Notes: a model not told the origin generated them from the letters alone. 64,000 nucleotides of DNA from Lacticaseibacillus brantae DSM 23927 (GCF_001436115.1 NZ_AYZQ01000002.1:343549-407548), one strand, 5' to 3'. Shown: positions 42,798 to 52,217, counted from the stretch's first letter. Translations and numbers: made by a program.

Positions 42798-43916
42798 ATG
42801 AAATTATCTCGGATTTTATATCGAGCGGCGGCAATTGGATTAACTGTTGGTGTTGTCGGTGGCTTATCGCATCAGCCGGCGGTTCATGTGGAAGCCACCA
42901 CCGCCACACAGATGAGCGTGGCACCATCCCAAGTCACAATCAATTATGTTCCAGGTTACGGTATTGCGATGTGGAGTACCTATATGTCTAATCGGCAGGT
43001 TGTTGGTCACACCTTGCCACATGGCTCAGTTTGGAAGGTTTTCAAAGTTGTTGAGGCAGACGGCCAGAAATGGTACAACCTCGGTGGCAATCAGTGGGTA
43101 TCTGGTCAATACCTTCTGGAAGGCAACCGTGCGAGCGTTCAAACGGGCCAAGCTGTTAACGGTCAAGTCACGGTTAGCTATTTTAAGAACGGCAGTATTG
43201 CCGTTTGGAATAACTTCGCGACTGGCCGGCAACCAACAGGTAAGTTGTTGAGAAACGGCACGGTTTGGAAGACGACTCAAAAGGCGACTTTTGCGGGTGA
43301 AACCTGGTATAACGTCGGTGGCCAACAATGGCTGCAAGGGAAGTACGTTAAGTTCACCGATTTTAATGTCACTCGTGTCCTCGGCGTTCCCTTTATTGAT
43401 CAATACGCGAATGGGGCGCCCTATGGTTGCGAAGGCGCCTCTGCACTAGAAGCGATGCACTATAAAGGACGACTAACCAAGTGGAACCTGCAGACACTTT
43501 TGAAGACAATGCCAATCGCTAAGGACAATAATCCTTATCATGGCTTTGCGGGCTCACCGTATGGGGATACGCCCGGCGTTCACCAAACGATTTTTCCGCA
43601 GGCTTTTGATTCCTGGATTGCTAAATACAATCCAGTTAAAGATATTAGTGGCGGGAGTCTGGATACAATTATTGCCCAAGTCCAATCAGGAAATCCAGTG
43701 GTTGCTTGGGTGACAATTCGCTTTGGCGCACCACAATACCAGAAGTATTTCTGGGGAACGGGCGTCAAGAACTTGCACGTGATGGCAGTTGATGGTTACA
43801 ACAAGCAGACCGCACAAGTTCACGTTTCAGATCCTGTTTTAGGCAAATATTGGGTGTCGTATCAGGCCTTTAAACAAGCCTACGCGCCATACAAATTTGC
43901 CGTTGCAATTCTGTAA
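42798..43916 (+). CDS. Secreted C39-like cysteine peptidase with two SH3/GW-like repeats (copy 3)
   Basis: The 372-residue protein has a signal peptide with a short hydrophobic core (AAIGLTVGVVGGL). Two repeats lie at about 45-106 and 122-184 (WYNLGGNQWVSGQY and WYNVGGQQWLQGKYV). The C39-like domain has Gln202, Cys211 (PYGCEGAS), His327 and Asp345. It is highly similar to copy 2, a tandem duplication. TTGGAGGGGTTAGT precedes the ATG. It has its own promoter and terminator. Confidence 0.85.
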   Translation: MKLSRILYRAAAIGLTVGVVGGLSHQPAVHVEATTATQMSVAPSQVTINYVPGYGIAMWSTYMSNRQVVGHTLPHGSVWKVFKVVEADGQKWYNLGGNQWVSGQYLLEGNRASVQTGQAVNGQVTVSYFKNGSIAVWNNFATGRQPTGKLLRNGTVWKTTQKATFAGETWYNVGGQQWLQGKYVKFTDFNVTRVLGVPFIDQYANGAPYGCEGASALEAMHYKGRLTKWNLQTLLKTMPIAKDNNPYHGFAGSPYGDTPGVHQTIFPQAFDSWIAKYNPVKDISGGSLDTIIAQVQSGNPVVAWVTIRFGAPQYQKYFWGTGVKNLHVMAVDGYNKQTAQVHVSDPVLGKYWVSYQAFKQAYAPYKFAVAIL

Positions 43917-43920
43917 CGCA

Positions 43921-43971
43921 AAAATAGACCAATGACAAAAACGGCGGTTTTGTCATTGGTCTATTTTTTGT
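43921..43971. terminator. Bidirectional terminator
   Basis: AAATAGACCAATGACAAAA pairs with TTTTGTCATTGGTCTATTT. It serves copy 3 and the convergent Rrf2 gene. Confidence 0.93.
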
Positions 43972-43984
43972 GTCGGCAGATTGA

Positions 43985-44419
43985 CTAGCGCTTACGACCA
44001 GCCTCTCGAACTAAGATGTCGTCGATAATTGATTGCAAAGAGATCGCTTGCATCTGCACTTCAGCCGCGTTTTGTACCTGTTGGTAGGCGGCATTCAAAG
44101 TCTCTTGAATATTACCACCCACGATGCAGGCAGGATTTGTTTTTTCGTCAACATGCAGTAGCGGGCCCTGCTCATCTAAGGCCCGATACACGTCTAAGAG
44201 AGAGATATCTGCCGCAGGTTTGGCCAATTTTGGAGCGACTTTACCCGGTTGGGTTTCCAGTAAGCCGGCTTGAACCAGCATCGACATTAAACGCCGGATC
44301 AAACTCGGGTTTGATTCCACGCTGGCAGCAATAGCGGCACTTGAAAGGTCACTATCAGCATAAATATCAACGTAAGCCAGCACGTGGACAGCATCACTGA
44401 GTTTGTGTGAATATTTCAT
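43985..44419 (-). CDS. Rrf2-family transcriptional regulator
   Basis: The 144-residue winged-helix protein has the Rrf2 blocks SSAAIAASVESNPSLIRRLMSMLVQAGLL and SLLDVYRALDEQ. It has a single Cys (Cys98) and not the three-Cys cluster of Fe-S members, so it probably senses oxidants or metabolites in another way. TGGAAGGCTAGA precedes the ATG. It lies 59 bp downstream of the QorB-like gene in the same direction, like the B. subtilis ywnB/ywnA pairing. It probably autoregulates through the palindrome at 45358. Confidence 0.9.
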   Translation of the reverse strand: MKYSHKLSDAVHVLAYVDIYADSDLSSAAIAASVESNPSLIRRLMSMLVQAGLLETQPGKVAPKLAKPAADISLLDVYRALDEQGPLLHVDEKTNPACIVGGNIQETLNAAYQQVQNAAEVQMQAISLQSIIDDILVREAGRKR

Positions 44420-44478
44420 TCTAGCCTTCCATTCATCAGGTTTATTGATAGCATAACTGAGCGAGCAGGCAAAGGCAA

Positions 44479-45336
44479 TTAGAGCCCCAGCACCTGCTTA
44501 ACCGCGTCAACAAGACTTGGCAATGGCCGACCCAGGATGTCGGGAAGATCATTACTGGTGACGTCCAGATTGCCATCACGAATTAACGTTTGAAATGAGG
44601 TGACTAATGCAGCAGTCCCATCATCAAGCCCTGCCTGTTTCAGGCCGGCCTCGTAGTCAGCGTCACTGACACTTAAGACTTCAAACTTTGCGCCAGTGGC
44701 TGTTGCTAACGCGTCAGCTAATTCCGCGTAGGTATAGGGCTGACCGGCCAGTTCATAGATGGCTTTAGGTTGGTCCAAAAGCAACACTTTGGCAGCGGCT
44801 TGTGCATAATCGTGTTCCAAAGCCCAACCGACGCGCCCGTTACCAGCCGAGTAGACGAATGGCTGACCGGATTGACCAGCACGCAAGACGTCGGCTTCGT
44901 TTTCAAGATACCAGTCGTTACGCAAGAACGAATGGTCAATACCAGAAGCTTCAATGGCTTTTTCAGTGAATTGATGATCACTTGCCAGTGCGGCCGATGA
45001 AGACTGCGCGTGAGGGAAACTGGTATAAGCGATGAACTTAACTCCGGCAGCCTTGGCCGCTTGAATCAAGTTTTGGTGTTGATCAGGACGAGACATTGCG
45101 GCCCCAGGTTGTGAAGAAATAAAAAGTAACTTGTCCACGCCATTCAGTGACTTGGTTAACTGATCGAGGTCTTCATAAGCCCCGGGGCGCACATCAACCC
45201 CAGCAGGCAATATTTGCTTGGCTTTGTCAGTATTCCGCGCAAGCGCGACAATATCAGCGGCAGGGACAGTTTGAATCAGTGTTTTAATTGCAGTTTGGCC
45301 AAAACGACCGGTGGCACCAGAAATAGCATATTTCAT
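44479..45336 (-). CDS. NAD(P)H-binding oxidoreductase, NmrA/QorB-like
   Basis: The 285-residue atypical short-chain dehydrogenase has a Rossmann start MKYAISGATGRFGQTAI, ARNTDKAKQI and KLLFISSQPG. These match the QorB-type quinone reductase group, which lacks the usual Tyr-x-x-x-Lys. It may reduce quinones or azo-type electrophiles with NAD(P)H. AAAGGAGAATACTTATTA precedes the ATG. Together with the Rrf2 regulator downstream it looks like an electrophile-stress operon. Confidence 0.87.
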   Translation of the reverse strand: MKYAISGATGRFGQTAIKTLIQTVPAADIVALARNTDKAKQILPAGVDVRPGAYEDLDQLTKSLNGVDKLLFISSQPGAAMSRPDQHQNLIQAAKAAGVKFIAYTSFPHAQSSSAALASDHQFTEKAIEASGIDHSFLRNDWYLENEADVLRAGQSGQPFVYSAGNGRVGWALEHDYAQAAAKVLLLDQPKAIYELAGQPYTYAELADALATATGAKFEVLSVSDADYEAGLKQAGLDDGTAALVTSFQTLIRDGNLDVTSNDLPDILGRPLPSLVDAVKQVLGL

Positions 45337-45357
45337 TAATAAGTATTCTCCTTTGTT

Positions 45358-45374
45358 GTTACTTTAAAAGTAAC
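45358..45374 (-). promoter_or_regulatory. 17-bp palindromic operator of the QorB-like/Rrf2 operon
   Basis: GTTACTTTAAAAGTAAC is a perfect palindrome except at its centre. It lies between the candidate -10 (TATACA, minus strand, with TTGTTC 18 bp upstream) and the ribosome site. The Rrf2 regulator encoded in the operon is the obvious candidate ligand; an HxlR-type regulator elsewhere is an alternative. Confidence 0.7.
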
Positions 45375-45461
45375 TTGTATAAATAACAATAACACGTTTG
45401 AACAAAAGAACAACCCTTTTTGGGAAAATAATTTCTGCGGCGGTAATTCAACGGAGGATCG

Positions 45462-46217
45462 TTACGCGGGTTTGAGACTACGGGTGGCAAAGAAGGTGGG
45501 GATGTGTAAGTTCTCAAGCCGGCCTGAACCGTTGGTATCTTCATATACGTCCAGGAGACGCAACCCAGCTGCCAGTTGACCACCAATTTGATCTTCAAGC
45601 GTATGGGAGAACTGCACGCCACTGTCGTCAGCAGCCAGTTGCGCCATCTGTTCAGGATGAATTAGCGGGTTAAACGGAAATTGGTTTACAATTCGTTCTT
45701 CTTGATTATCGACCATGAAGTTAACACCATTGTCGAGGCCGGACAATATCGTGCCGCCGGGCTTGAGAATTCGAGCTGCCTCTTGCCAGATGGGCCGGAC
45801 ATCTTGCATGTACACATTAGACACAGGGTGGACAATCATATCAAAACTATTGTTGGCAAATGGCAGTGGTTGGGTAATATCGGCTTGAATCATCGTAATT
45901 TGATAGCCTTCACGCTCAGCCACCAATTGTTCAGAAGCTAGTTGCTGCGGTGAGAAGTCGATAATGGTTACTTGTGCGCCCATGGCAGTAAGTAGTGGAC
46001 CTTGTTGACCGCCGCCAGCGGCTAATCCCAGCACGGTTTTGCCGCTGAGATCGCCAAACCAGTTCATGGGAACAGGGACAGTAGGCGTGAGCACGAGATT
46101 CACGTCGCCGTGTTGGGCCCGAATAAAGGTGTCGTGGTCAATTGGTTGCCCCCATTGCCAGCCTGCTTCGATCCAGCGTTGAATGGTTGCTTTATTTTTT
46201 TCAATATAGTCAGTCAA
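45462..46217 (-). CDS. Class I SAM-dependent methyltransferase
   Basis: The 251-residue protein has the SAM loop VLGLAAGGGQQGPLL, the acidic ribose-binding VTIIDFS and the DMIVHPVSNVYMQD segment of class I enzymes. A TTG start at 46217 is chosen because AAGGAGG lies 8 nt upstream; the in-frame ATG at 46244 has no site and includes that motif in its codons. The substrate is unknown. Confidence 0.85.
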   Translation of the reverse strand: MTDYIEKNKATIQRWIEAGWQWGQPIDHDTFIRAQHGDVNLVLTPTVPVPMNWFGDLSGKTVLGLAAGGGQQGPLLTAMGAQVTIIDFSPQQLASEQLVAEREGYQITMIQADITQPLPFANNSFDMIVHPVSNVYMQDVRPIWQEAARILKPGGTILSGLDNGVNFMVDNQEERIVNQFPFNPLIHPEQMAQLAADDSGVQFSHTLEDQIGGQLAAGLRLLDVYEDTNGSGRLENLHIPTFFATRSLKPA

Positions 46218-46344
46218 AAGGCATTCCTCCTTGTGTACTCTCATTTTATCCTAATTTAATCCAGGGAAGATAGTTATTGCGATTACCGTAGCTGCCTAGG
46301 ACTAAAATTCAAGCATATCAGTGTGAATTCCGAGTCTGCTGGCG

Positions 46345-46373
46345 TGGACAGGCTGGTACCACAGTCGTATAAT
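46345..46373 (+). promoter_or_regulatory. pepN promoter
   Basis: TGGACA, 17 bp and TATAAT lie 31 bp before the pepN ATG. Confidence 0.7.
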
Positions 46374-46404
46374 GAGATTATTCTAACCAAAACAGGGGGC
46401 AGCT

Positions 46405-48939
46405 ATGACTGAATTGACACGCTTTTATCAGAATTTCCAACCGGCAAACTACAATATCTATTTGGATATCAATCGGGCTAAGAAATTAATCAGCGGCCAA
46501 ACGGTAATTACCGGGGAAGCCAAGGTGCAAAACATCGCCATTCATCAAAAGGATTTGGTCGTGTCGGCAGTGCAAGCCAATGGCCAAGATGTACCATTCT
46601 CGCTTGATGCCAGCCACGATGCCTTGAACATTCAACTTGAACAACCTGGAGCCGTGGAACTAGCCATCGTCTATACGGCACCGCTGACGGACACGATGAT
46701 GGGGATTTATCCTTCCTACTACGAAGTTGATGGCGTGAAGAAACAGATTATCGGTACCCAATTTGAAACCACTTTTGCTCGCCAAGCTTTTCCTTCCATT
46801 GATGAACCTGAAGCCAAGGCAACTTTTGATATTGCGATTAAGTTCGATGAACAACCGGGCGAGACAGTCTTGAGCAACATGCCAGAAATCCGTGAAGAAA
46901 ACGGCGTCCATTACTTTGACACGACAGTAAAGATGTCAACGTACCTTGTCGCATTTGCGTTTGGGGATTTGCAAAGCAAGCAGACCACGACCAAGAGTGG
47001 GGTGCAAGTCGGCGTGTTTGCCACCAAAGCCCACAAGGCCAATGAATTGGATTTTGCTTTGGACATTGCTAAGCGGTCCATTGAATTCTATGAAGACTTC
47101 TATCAAACCCCATACCCATTGCCACATTCTTGGCAGTTGGCTTTACCCGACTTCTCTGCCGGTGCCATGGAAAACTGGGGCTTAATCACTTATCGTGAAG
47201 CCTACTTAACACTCGATCCAGATAACACGTCCCTTGAAATGAAGAAGCTGGTGGCGACGGTTATTGCCCATGAATTAGCGCACCAGTGGTTTGGGGACTT
47301 GGTCACCATGCAGTGGTGGGATGATCTTTGGTTGAACGAAAGTTTCGCCAACATGATGGAATACGTCGCTATTGATGCCATCGAACCTGATTGGCACATC
47401 TGGGAAATGTTCCAGACTTCTGATGTACCAGCGGCCTTGACCCGTGATGCTGTTGACGGCGTGCAATCAGTCCATGTGCAGGTCAACAATCCAGCAGAAA
47501 TTGACGCGCTGTTTGATTCCGCGATTGTCTATGCCAAGGGTGCGCGGATGCTTGTGATGGTGCGGGCGCTTATTGGAGATGACGCGCTGCGGACAGGTTT
47601 AAAAGCTTACTTTGCCCAACATCAGTACAGCAATGCCGCTGGTGCTGACTTATGGGCAGCGCTTGGGCAAGCTTCAAGCCTTGATGTTGGTGCAATCATG
47701 AATTCTTGGTTGGAACAACCAGGCTATCCTGTCGTCACCGCCGCAGTGGTTGATGGCAAGTTGACCTTATCGCAAAAGCAATTCTTCATCGGGGCTGGCA
47801 AGGACATCGGCCGCAAGTGGCAAATTCCGCTCAATGCCAATTACAGTGAGGCACCAACCATTTTTGCGGATGACAGCTTCACGCTGGGCGATTACGCTGA
47901 GTTACGTGCTACCCATGGCGAACCGTTCCGTGTCAATGTCGGCAACAACTCACACTTTATTGTGAAGTACGATGAGACTTTACTGGCCGACATCTTGGAT
48001 CACACTGATGATTTGGATGCGATTGCCCAGTTGCAACTCTTGCAAGATCAACGGTTGTTGGCAGAAGGCGGCCAAATTTCCTTTGCGGCTGTGGTGCCAT
48101 TATTGACGCAGTTTGCTGATAGCAAGGCTGCTGTGGCCATTAACACCTTGTATGCCGTGGCCAATAGTTTGAAGAAGTTTGTTGATCCGGATTCTGCCGA
48201 AGAAAAAGCTTTGCAACGCTTCTTTGATCAACTCAGTGCCGACCAAGTGGCGCGCTTAGGCTGGACGCCAAAGGCCACAGATACACCAGATGACGCTTTG
48301 ATTCGCCAAAATGTGCTGAATGCCAGTCTCTATGCGCAAAATGCGGATGCGATTGCTGCAGCCCATGAATTGTTCCAACAACATCAAAGTGAATTGTTCA
48401 ATCTGCCGGCTGATGTGCGGCCATTAATTCTGCGCAACGAAGTCCAACACTTTGGCAGTGAAGCGCTGCAAACCCAATTGTTAGCCGCTTACCGGCAAAC
48501 AGCTGACGCCAGCTACAAGTTGGACCTGCGAGTTGCCTTAGTGGCTACACCTGATGCTAAACTCATTCAGGAATTAGTGAACTTCTTTGAACAAGCTGAC
48601 ACCATCAAGCCACAAGATCTGCGCGGTTGGTTCGGTGGGGTGCTCCGTAACCCTGCTGGGGAACAAGCAGCCTGGGATTGGATTCGCAATGACTGGGATT
48701 GGCTGAACAAAACGGTCGGTGGCGATATGGAATTCAATACCTACATTGCCGTCGTTGCCGACGTCTTCCGCACCCCGGATCGGTTGAGTGAATTCAAGGC
48801 CTTCTTTGAACCAAAAGTAAATACCCCTGGGTTGACACGTGAAATCACCATGGACACGAGTGTCATCGACAGTCGGGTGCAATTAATCCAAGCTGAACAA
48901 GCAGCCGTGAATGCCGCAGTTGTTCAAGCTTCCAAGTAA
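46405..48939 (+). CDS. pepN: Aminopeptidase N (lysyl/alanyl aminopeptidase)
   Basis: The 844-residue M1-family zinc metallopeptidase removes N-terminal residues from peptides in the cytoplasm, central to lactic-acid-bacterial nutrition. GAMENWG substrate motif is at about 253-259. The zinc ligands are His289, His293 (HELAH) and Glu312 (LNES). Length equals that of lactobacillar PepN (about 843). GGGGGCAGCT precedes the ATG, and a strong terminator follows. Confidence 0.97.
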   Translation: MTELTRFYQNFQPANYNIYLDINRAKKLISGQTVITGEAKVQNIAIHQKDLVVSAVQANGQDVPFSLDASHDALNIQLEQPGAVELAIVYTAPLTDTMMGIYPSYYEVDGVKKQIIGTQFETTFARQAFPSIDEPEAKATFDIAIKFDEQPGETVLSNMPEIREENGVHYFDTTVKMSTYLVAFAFGDLQSKQTTTKSGVQVGVFATKAHKANELDFALDIAKRSIEFYEDFYQTPYPLPHSWQLALPDFSAGAMENWGLITYREAYLTLDPDNTSLEMKKLVATVIAHELAHQWFGDLVTMQWWDDLWLNESFANMMEYVAIDAIEPDWHIWEMFQTSDVPAALTRDAVDGVQSVHVQVNNPAEIDALFDSAIVYAKGARMLVMVRALIGDDALRTGLKAYFAQHQYSNAAGADLWAALGQASSLDVGAIMNSWLEQPGYPVVTAAVVDGKLTLSQKQFFIGAGKDIGRKWQIPLNANYSEAPTIFADDSFTLGDYAELRATHGEPFRVNVGNNSHFIVKYDETLLADILDHTDDLDAIAQLQLLQDQRLLAEGGQISFAAVVPLLTQFADSKAAVAINTLYAVANSLKKFVDPDSAEEKALQRFFDQLSADQVARLGWTPKATDTPDDALIRQNVLNASLYAQNADAIAAAHELFQQHQSELFNLPADVRPLILRNEVQHFGSEALQTQLLAAYRQTADASYKLDLRVALVATPDAKLIQELVNFFEQADTIKPQDLRGWFGGVLRNPAGEQAAWDWIRNDWDWLNKTVGGDMEFNTYIAVVADVFRTPDRLSEFKAFFEPKVNTPGLTREITMDTSVIDSRVQLIQAEQAAVNAAVVQASK

Positions 48940-48962
48940 GCCTTTTTATGCGGTAATAATAT

Positions 48963-49008
48963 AAAAGCGGTCATGACAAAATTTAAATTTGTCATGACCG
49001 CTTTTTAA
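48963..49008. terminator. Terminator of pepN
   Basis: AAAAGCGGTCATGACAAA pairs with TTTGTCATGACCGCTTTTT. Confidence 0.93.
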
Positions 49009-49090
49009 TTTCTAAACAAAATCTGTTACAAAAGACTGAGAAACCCTGTTAATCCTCATTCTCCACCTGTTTTGTGTCACACCTTTTCTG

Positions 49091-51490
49091 TTAGGCCGGC
49101 AGCTTGTGATCAAACGCGGCGACTGCCACGGGATCAGTGAAGTCAACATCATTCATTTTGTTTAATAAGCGTTGATAATGGAGTACTTCGAGCAGGGAGA
49201 AGACCAGGAAGAATCCCAGTAAGACGGCGACAGACCCCCAAGCGGAGTTGCCAATCATCATCGTTTGCCGGAACCCTTCAACTGTGTAAGACAAAGGCAG
49301 GTAAGGGTGAATGGCCTGGAAGAATCCGTTGCTCAAAATAATCGGATAGGTCCCACCAGATCCGCCGAGTTGTAAGACCAGCAGAATCATGGCAAAGAAG
49401 GAACCGGCACGGCCCAATACGAGGTTGAGCCAGGTGACAATCGACATAAAGGTGACCGCTGTCAGGACAGCCAAGCCCCAAGTGCCTAAGAGATTAATTG
49501 GCGCAAAGCCATCGACCAGCTTCAAAGCGAAGACGGCGATGGTCGCCGCTAAAGCTGCAACCCCATCCATGATCAGCGTCTTGCCAATGAACCAGCCAAA
49601 GCCATTCTTTGGCCGCTTGTGTGGCGTGAAACTGTCGTACATCAAGTTAACGGCCAAGGAACAAACGAAGAGTGACACACCTAACATGTACGGCGCCATC
49701 CCGGTCCCATTATTAGGCACTTTGTCTTGTTCGACACTCTTGAGGGCGATGGGAGAGGCAAAAGCCTTGGATTGTTTGCTGGTGTAATGCAAGCTTGGCA
49801 AGCTCGTGCCATTGAGCTTGTTGGCGAGGGTCTGATTGCCACTGGCAACCTGAGCCGTGCCTGAGGTTAAGCTTTGAGTGCCATCGGCTAATTGTTGACT
49901 ACCAGTTGTGGCAGTGGCAAGGCCAGATTGCAGTTGGCTGGCGCCGTCGCTGAGTTGGCCACCTTTATTGACAATCGTGGAAAGACCAGTGTTGAGACTG
50001 TTGGCCCCAGTGGCTAATTGGTTCACCCCACTCGTCAAAGTCGAGACTTGTGGCAGCGCGCTGCTAATCCCACTGGCCAATTGGTTTGCCCCTTGGGTTA
50101 ATTGCGAGGCAGCGCCATTCAAGGCCGCAGTGCCTGATTGTAGGCTTTGACTCCCTTCGGCCAATTTAGCGGAATTAGTCGCTAAACTTTGGTTGGCAGC
50201 CGTTAACTGGTTGGCGCCATTGGTTAGTGCCGTGAGCGCACTGGCGAGTTCAGGATTCTGGGCTTGGCTCAGGCCTTGCTGTAACTGAGTCAAAAGCGGG
50301 GCAATCGCAGCCAGTTGTTGCTTTTGGGTTTTGGCCAACTGCGTTTGGGTGGTTGCTTCCAAGCTGCTGAGTTGGTCAGCCGTCAAACCAAGTTCTTTGC
50401 CCTTGGCATCTAAGGCAGCAATGACATTTTGATCAGCGGTGGAATCAGATAAACCAGCCACGGCCGTTTGGAGTTGCTGGATGACGTTTTGCAACTGGGT
50501 GTTGCTGCCACTTTGTTTGAGTTGGTTGGCAAAAGTGGTGAGTTGTTGACTAAAGACAGCGCTTTGTTGGGCCAATTGATTGGAACCTTGGCTGAGAGAT
50601 TGCAGGCCGGTATTTAATGTGGTGGCGCCTTGATAGACTTGTTGGCTCCCGGATGCGCTTTGATTTAAGCCAGCCGATAAGCTTTGACTCCCGGATTGCA
50701 ATTGACCGAGCCCGTTTGAAAGGGCAGGGAGCTTAGCATTTACTGTATTGAGGCCGCTGGCCACTTGTTGGCTGCCCGCTTGGGCTTGAACAACCGCAGC
50801 GACATAGGCGCCAATGCCAGTTGATAAGGTCTTGCTGCCATTTTCCAGGGTTAAACTGCCGTCGGCGAGTTTATTCAAATTTGTAGTCAATGTTTGCGCG
50901 CCGGTATCGACTTGCTTGGCGCCAGCAGCCAGTTTAGTGGTGGCTTGGCCGGCGGTAGTCATCCCATTTTCGAGCTTAGTAACGGCTTCGACTAAGACTT
51001 GACTATACTGGCTAGCGATTTGGCCATTGAGTTTTGACTGGATACTAGTGCCAGCGCCAGAGGCAATTTTACCGGCGATGAAGCTTTGGCCAGACGAGAT
51101 TTTCATGCTCAGCTGCATCTGTTTCGGATTCTTGTCGAGCAGTGTCGTCGCATTTTTGGAGAAGTTAGCTGGAATCGTGTAAACAGCATAGTACTTGCCA
51201 GATTTCAAGCCATCAGCGGCTTTCTTGGCGTCGACGGCTTTGAAATCGAGGGACTTGCTGTTGACAAGATTTGTCTCGAGCTTATCGCCTAGCGTTAACG
51301 TCTGGCCATTCATGCTCGCCGGCTGGTCATGGTTCACGATTGCCACGGGTAATTGATCGACACGACCGTAGGGGTCCCACATCGAACTCAGAAAGGTAAC
51401 CGCGTAAATGGCGGGGATCAAACTGATAATGAAGAGGATGGCAATCATGAATTTGTTTCGGAGTAAATCGTGCCATTCAATCTTGAGCAT
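49091..51490 (-). CDS. YhgE/Pip-family membrane protein with long coiled repeat domain
   Basis: The 799-residue protein has one N-terminal helix (about 14-35), an extracytoplasmic YhgE/Pip N domain (DPYGRVDQLPVAIVNHD, residues 38-54) and about 400 residues of heptad-like repeats (LxxGxxxLxxGxxxL). Five C-terminal helices (about 620-780) follow. The family includes the lactococcal phage infection protein Pip and YhgE, and relates to ABC-2-type exporters and type VII-associated proteins. AAAGGAAGTTGATATTGC precedes the ATG. A TetR regulator is encoded divergently and probably controls it. Confidence 0.88.
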   Translation of the reverse strand: MLKIEWHDLLRNKFMIAILFIISLIPAIYAVTFLSSMWDPYGRVDQLPVAIVNHDQPASMNGQTLTLGDKLETNLVNSKSLDFKAVDAKKAADGLKSGKYYAVYTIPANFSKNATTLLDKNPKQMQLSMKISSGQSFIAGKIASGAGTSIQSKLNGQIASQYSQVLVEAVTKLENGMTTAGQATTKLAAGAKQVDTGAQTLTTNLNKLADGSLTLENGSKTLSTGIGAYVAAVVQAQAGSQQVASGLNTVNAKLPALSNGLGQLQSGSQSLSAGLNQSASGSQQVYQGATTLNTGLQSLSQGSNQLAQQSAVFSQQLTTFANQLKQSGSNTQLQNVIQQLQTAVAGLSDSTADQNVIAALDAKGKELGLTADQLSSLEATTQTQLAKTQKQQLAAIAPLLTQLQQGLSQAQNPELASALTALTNGANQLTAANQSLATNSAKLAEGSQSLQSGTAALNGAASQLTQGANQLASGISSALPQVSTLTSGVNQLATGANSLNTGLSTIVNKGGQLSDGASQLQSGLATATTGSQQLADGTQSLTSGTAQVASGNQTLANKLNGTSLPSLHYTSKQSKAFASPIALKSVEQDKVPNNGTGMAPYMLGVSLFVCSLAVNLMYDSFTPHKRPKNGFGWFIGKTLIMDGVAALAATIAVFALKLVDGFAPINLLGTWGLAVLTAVTFMSIVTWLNLVLGRAGSFFAMILLVLQLGGSGGTYPIILSNGFFQAIHPYLPLSYTVEGFRQTMMIGNSAWGSVAVLLGFFLVFSLLEVLHYQRLLNKMNDVDFTDPVAVAAFDHKLPA

Positions 51491-51629
51491 GCAATATCAA
51501 CTTCCTTTAATTAATTGGATACTCACCAATTTAGCAGCATTTTGTTTTGGGGCAACCCACCTTGACCCACTGTGTTGCTTATGCCACACTTGAGGCAAAA
51601 GTGGGTATTATTTTCAGGAGGTGACTGTT

Positions 51630-52217
51630 GTGGCAACTGATAAACGGGCCCAACGGACTGAAGCAGCAATCAAAACTGCGTATGAAAGTTTGTTGCAAGC
51701 AAGCGATGGCAAACGGATTCGCGTGTCCGATTTAACCGCAAAAGCTGGGATTAACCGCAAAACCTTCTACTTACACTACGATACGATTGAAGACTTGGAA
51801 GAAAGCTACGTCGAAGATATTTCCGCTGACTTGGAGAACCGATTGCGCTCACACTCGCTTGAAGAATACACCCATCAACGCGGCTTAATGCTTGAAGTGC
51901 TAGCCGATTTCTTCGATTCCAATCGGGATTTCTATACGTTCGCTATTTTGAAAGACGGTAATGGCAGCTCCATTTCCAATCGAGTGGAGACTCGATTGGT
52001 CCAGCATTATGGCGAAGTCATGCAAACGGTTTATCCTCTCGATCAAGACCAAGCTATCCTGCTGGCTAGTTTTATTTTGGGGACAATGTTGAATGGTCTC
52101 CGGCTTCAAATGTCCGGGGTGACAAATTTCTCTAGGTCTGAGCTTCGCGGCTTGATTACCCGGTTGATTCCGACCGGCTTAAGTAGTTTTGGTTTGGGCC
52201 TACATTTTGAAGACTAA
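51630..52217 (+). CDS. TetR-family transcriptional regulator
   Basis: The 195-residue protein has a TetR HTH (IRVSDLTAKAGINRKTFYLHY, about 34-54) and a C-terminal ligand domain. The GTG at 51630 is preferred over the in-frame GTG at 51621, which lies inside the AGGAGGTG ribosome site. The intergenic gap with yhgE has an imperfect inverted repeat (CCCACTGTG and CACACTTGAGGC near 51560-51595) that may be its operator. It probably represses the YhgE/Pip gene. Confidence 0.88.
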   Translation: MATDKRAQRTEAAIKTAYESLLQASDGKRIRVSDLTAKAGINRKTFYLHYDTIEDLEESYVEDISADLENRLRSHSLEEYTHQRGLMLEVLADFFDSNRDFYTFAILKDGNGSSISNRVETRLVQHYGEVMQTVYPLDQDQAILLASFILGTMLNGLRLQMSGVTNFSRSELRGLITRLIPTGLSSFGLGLHFED

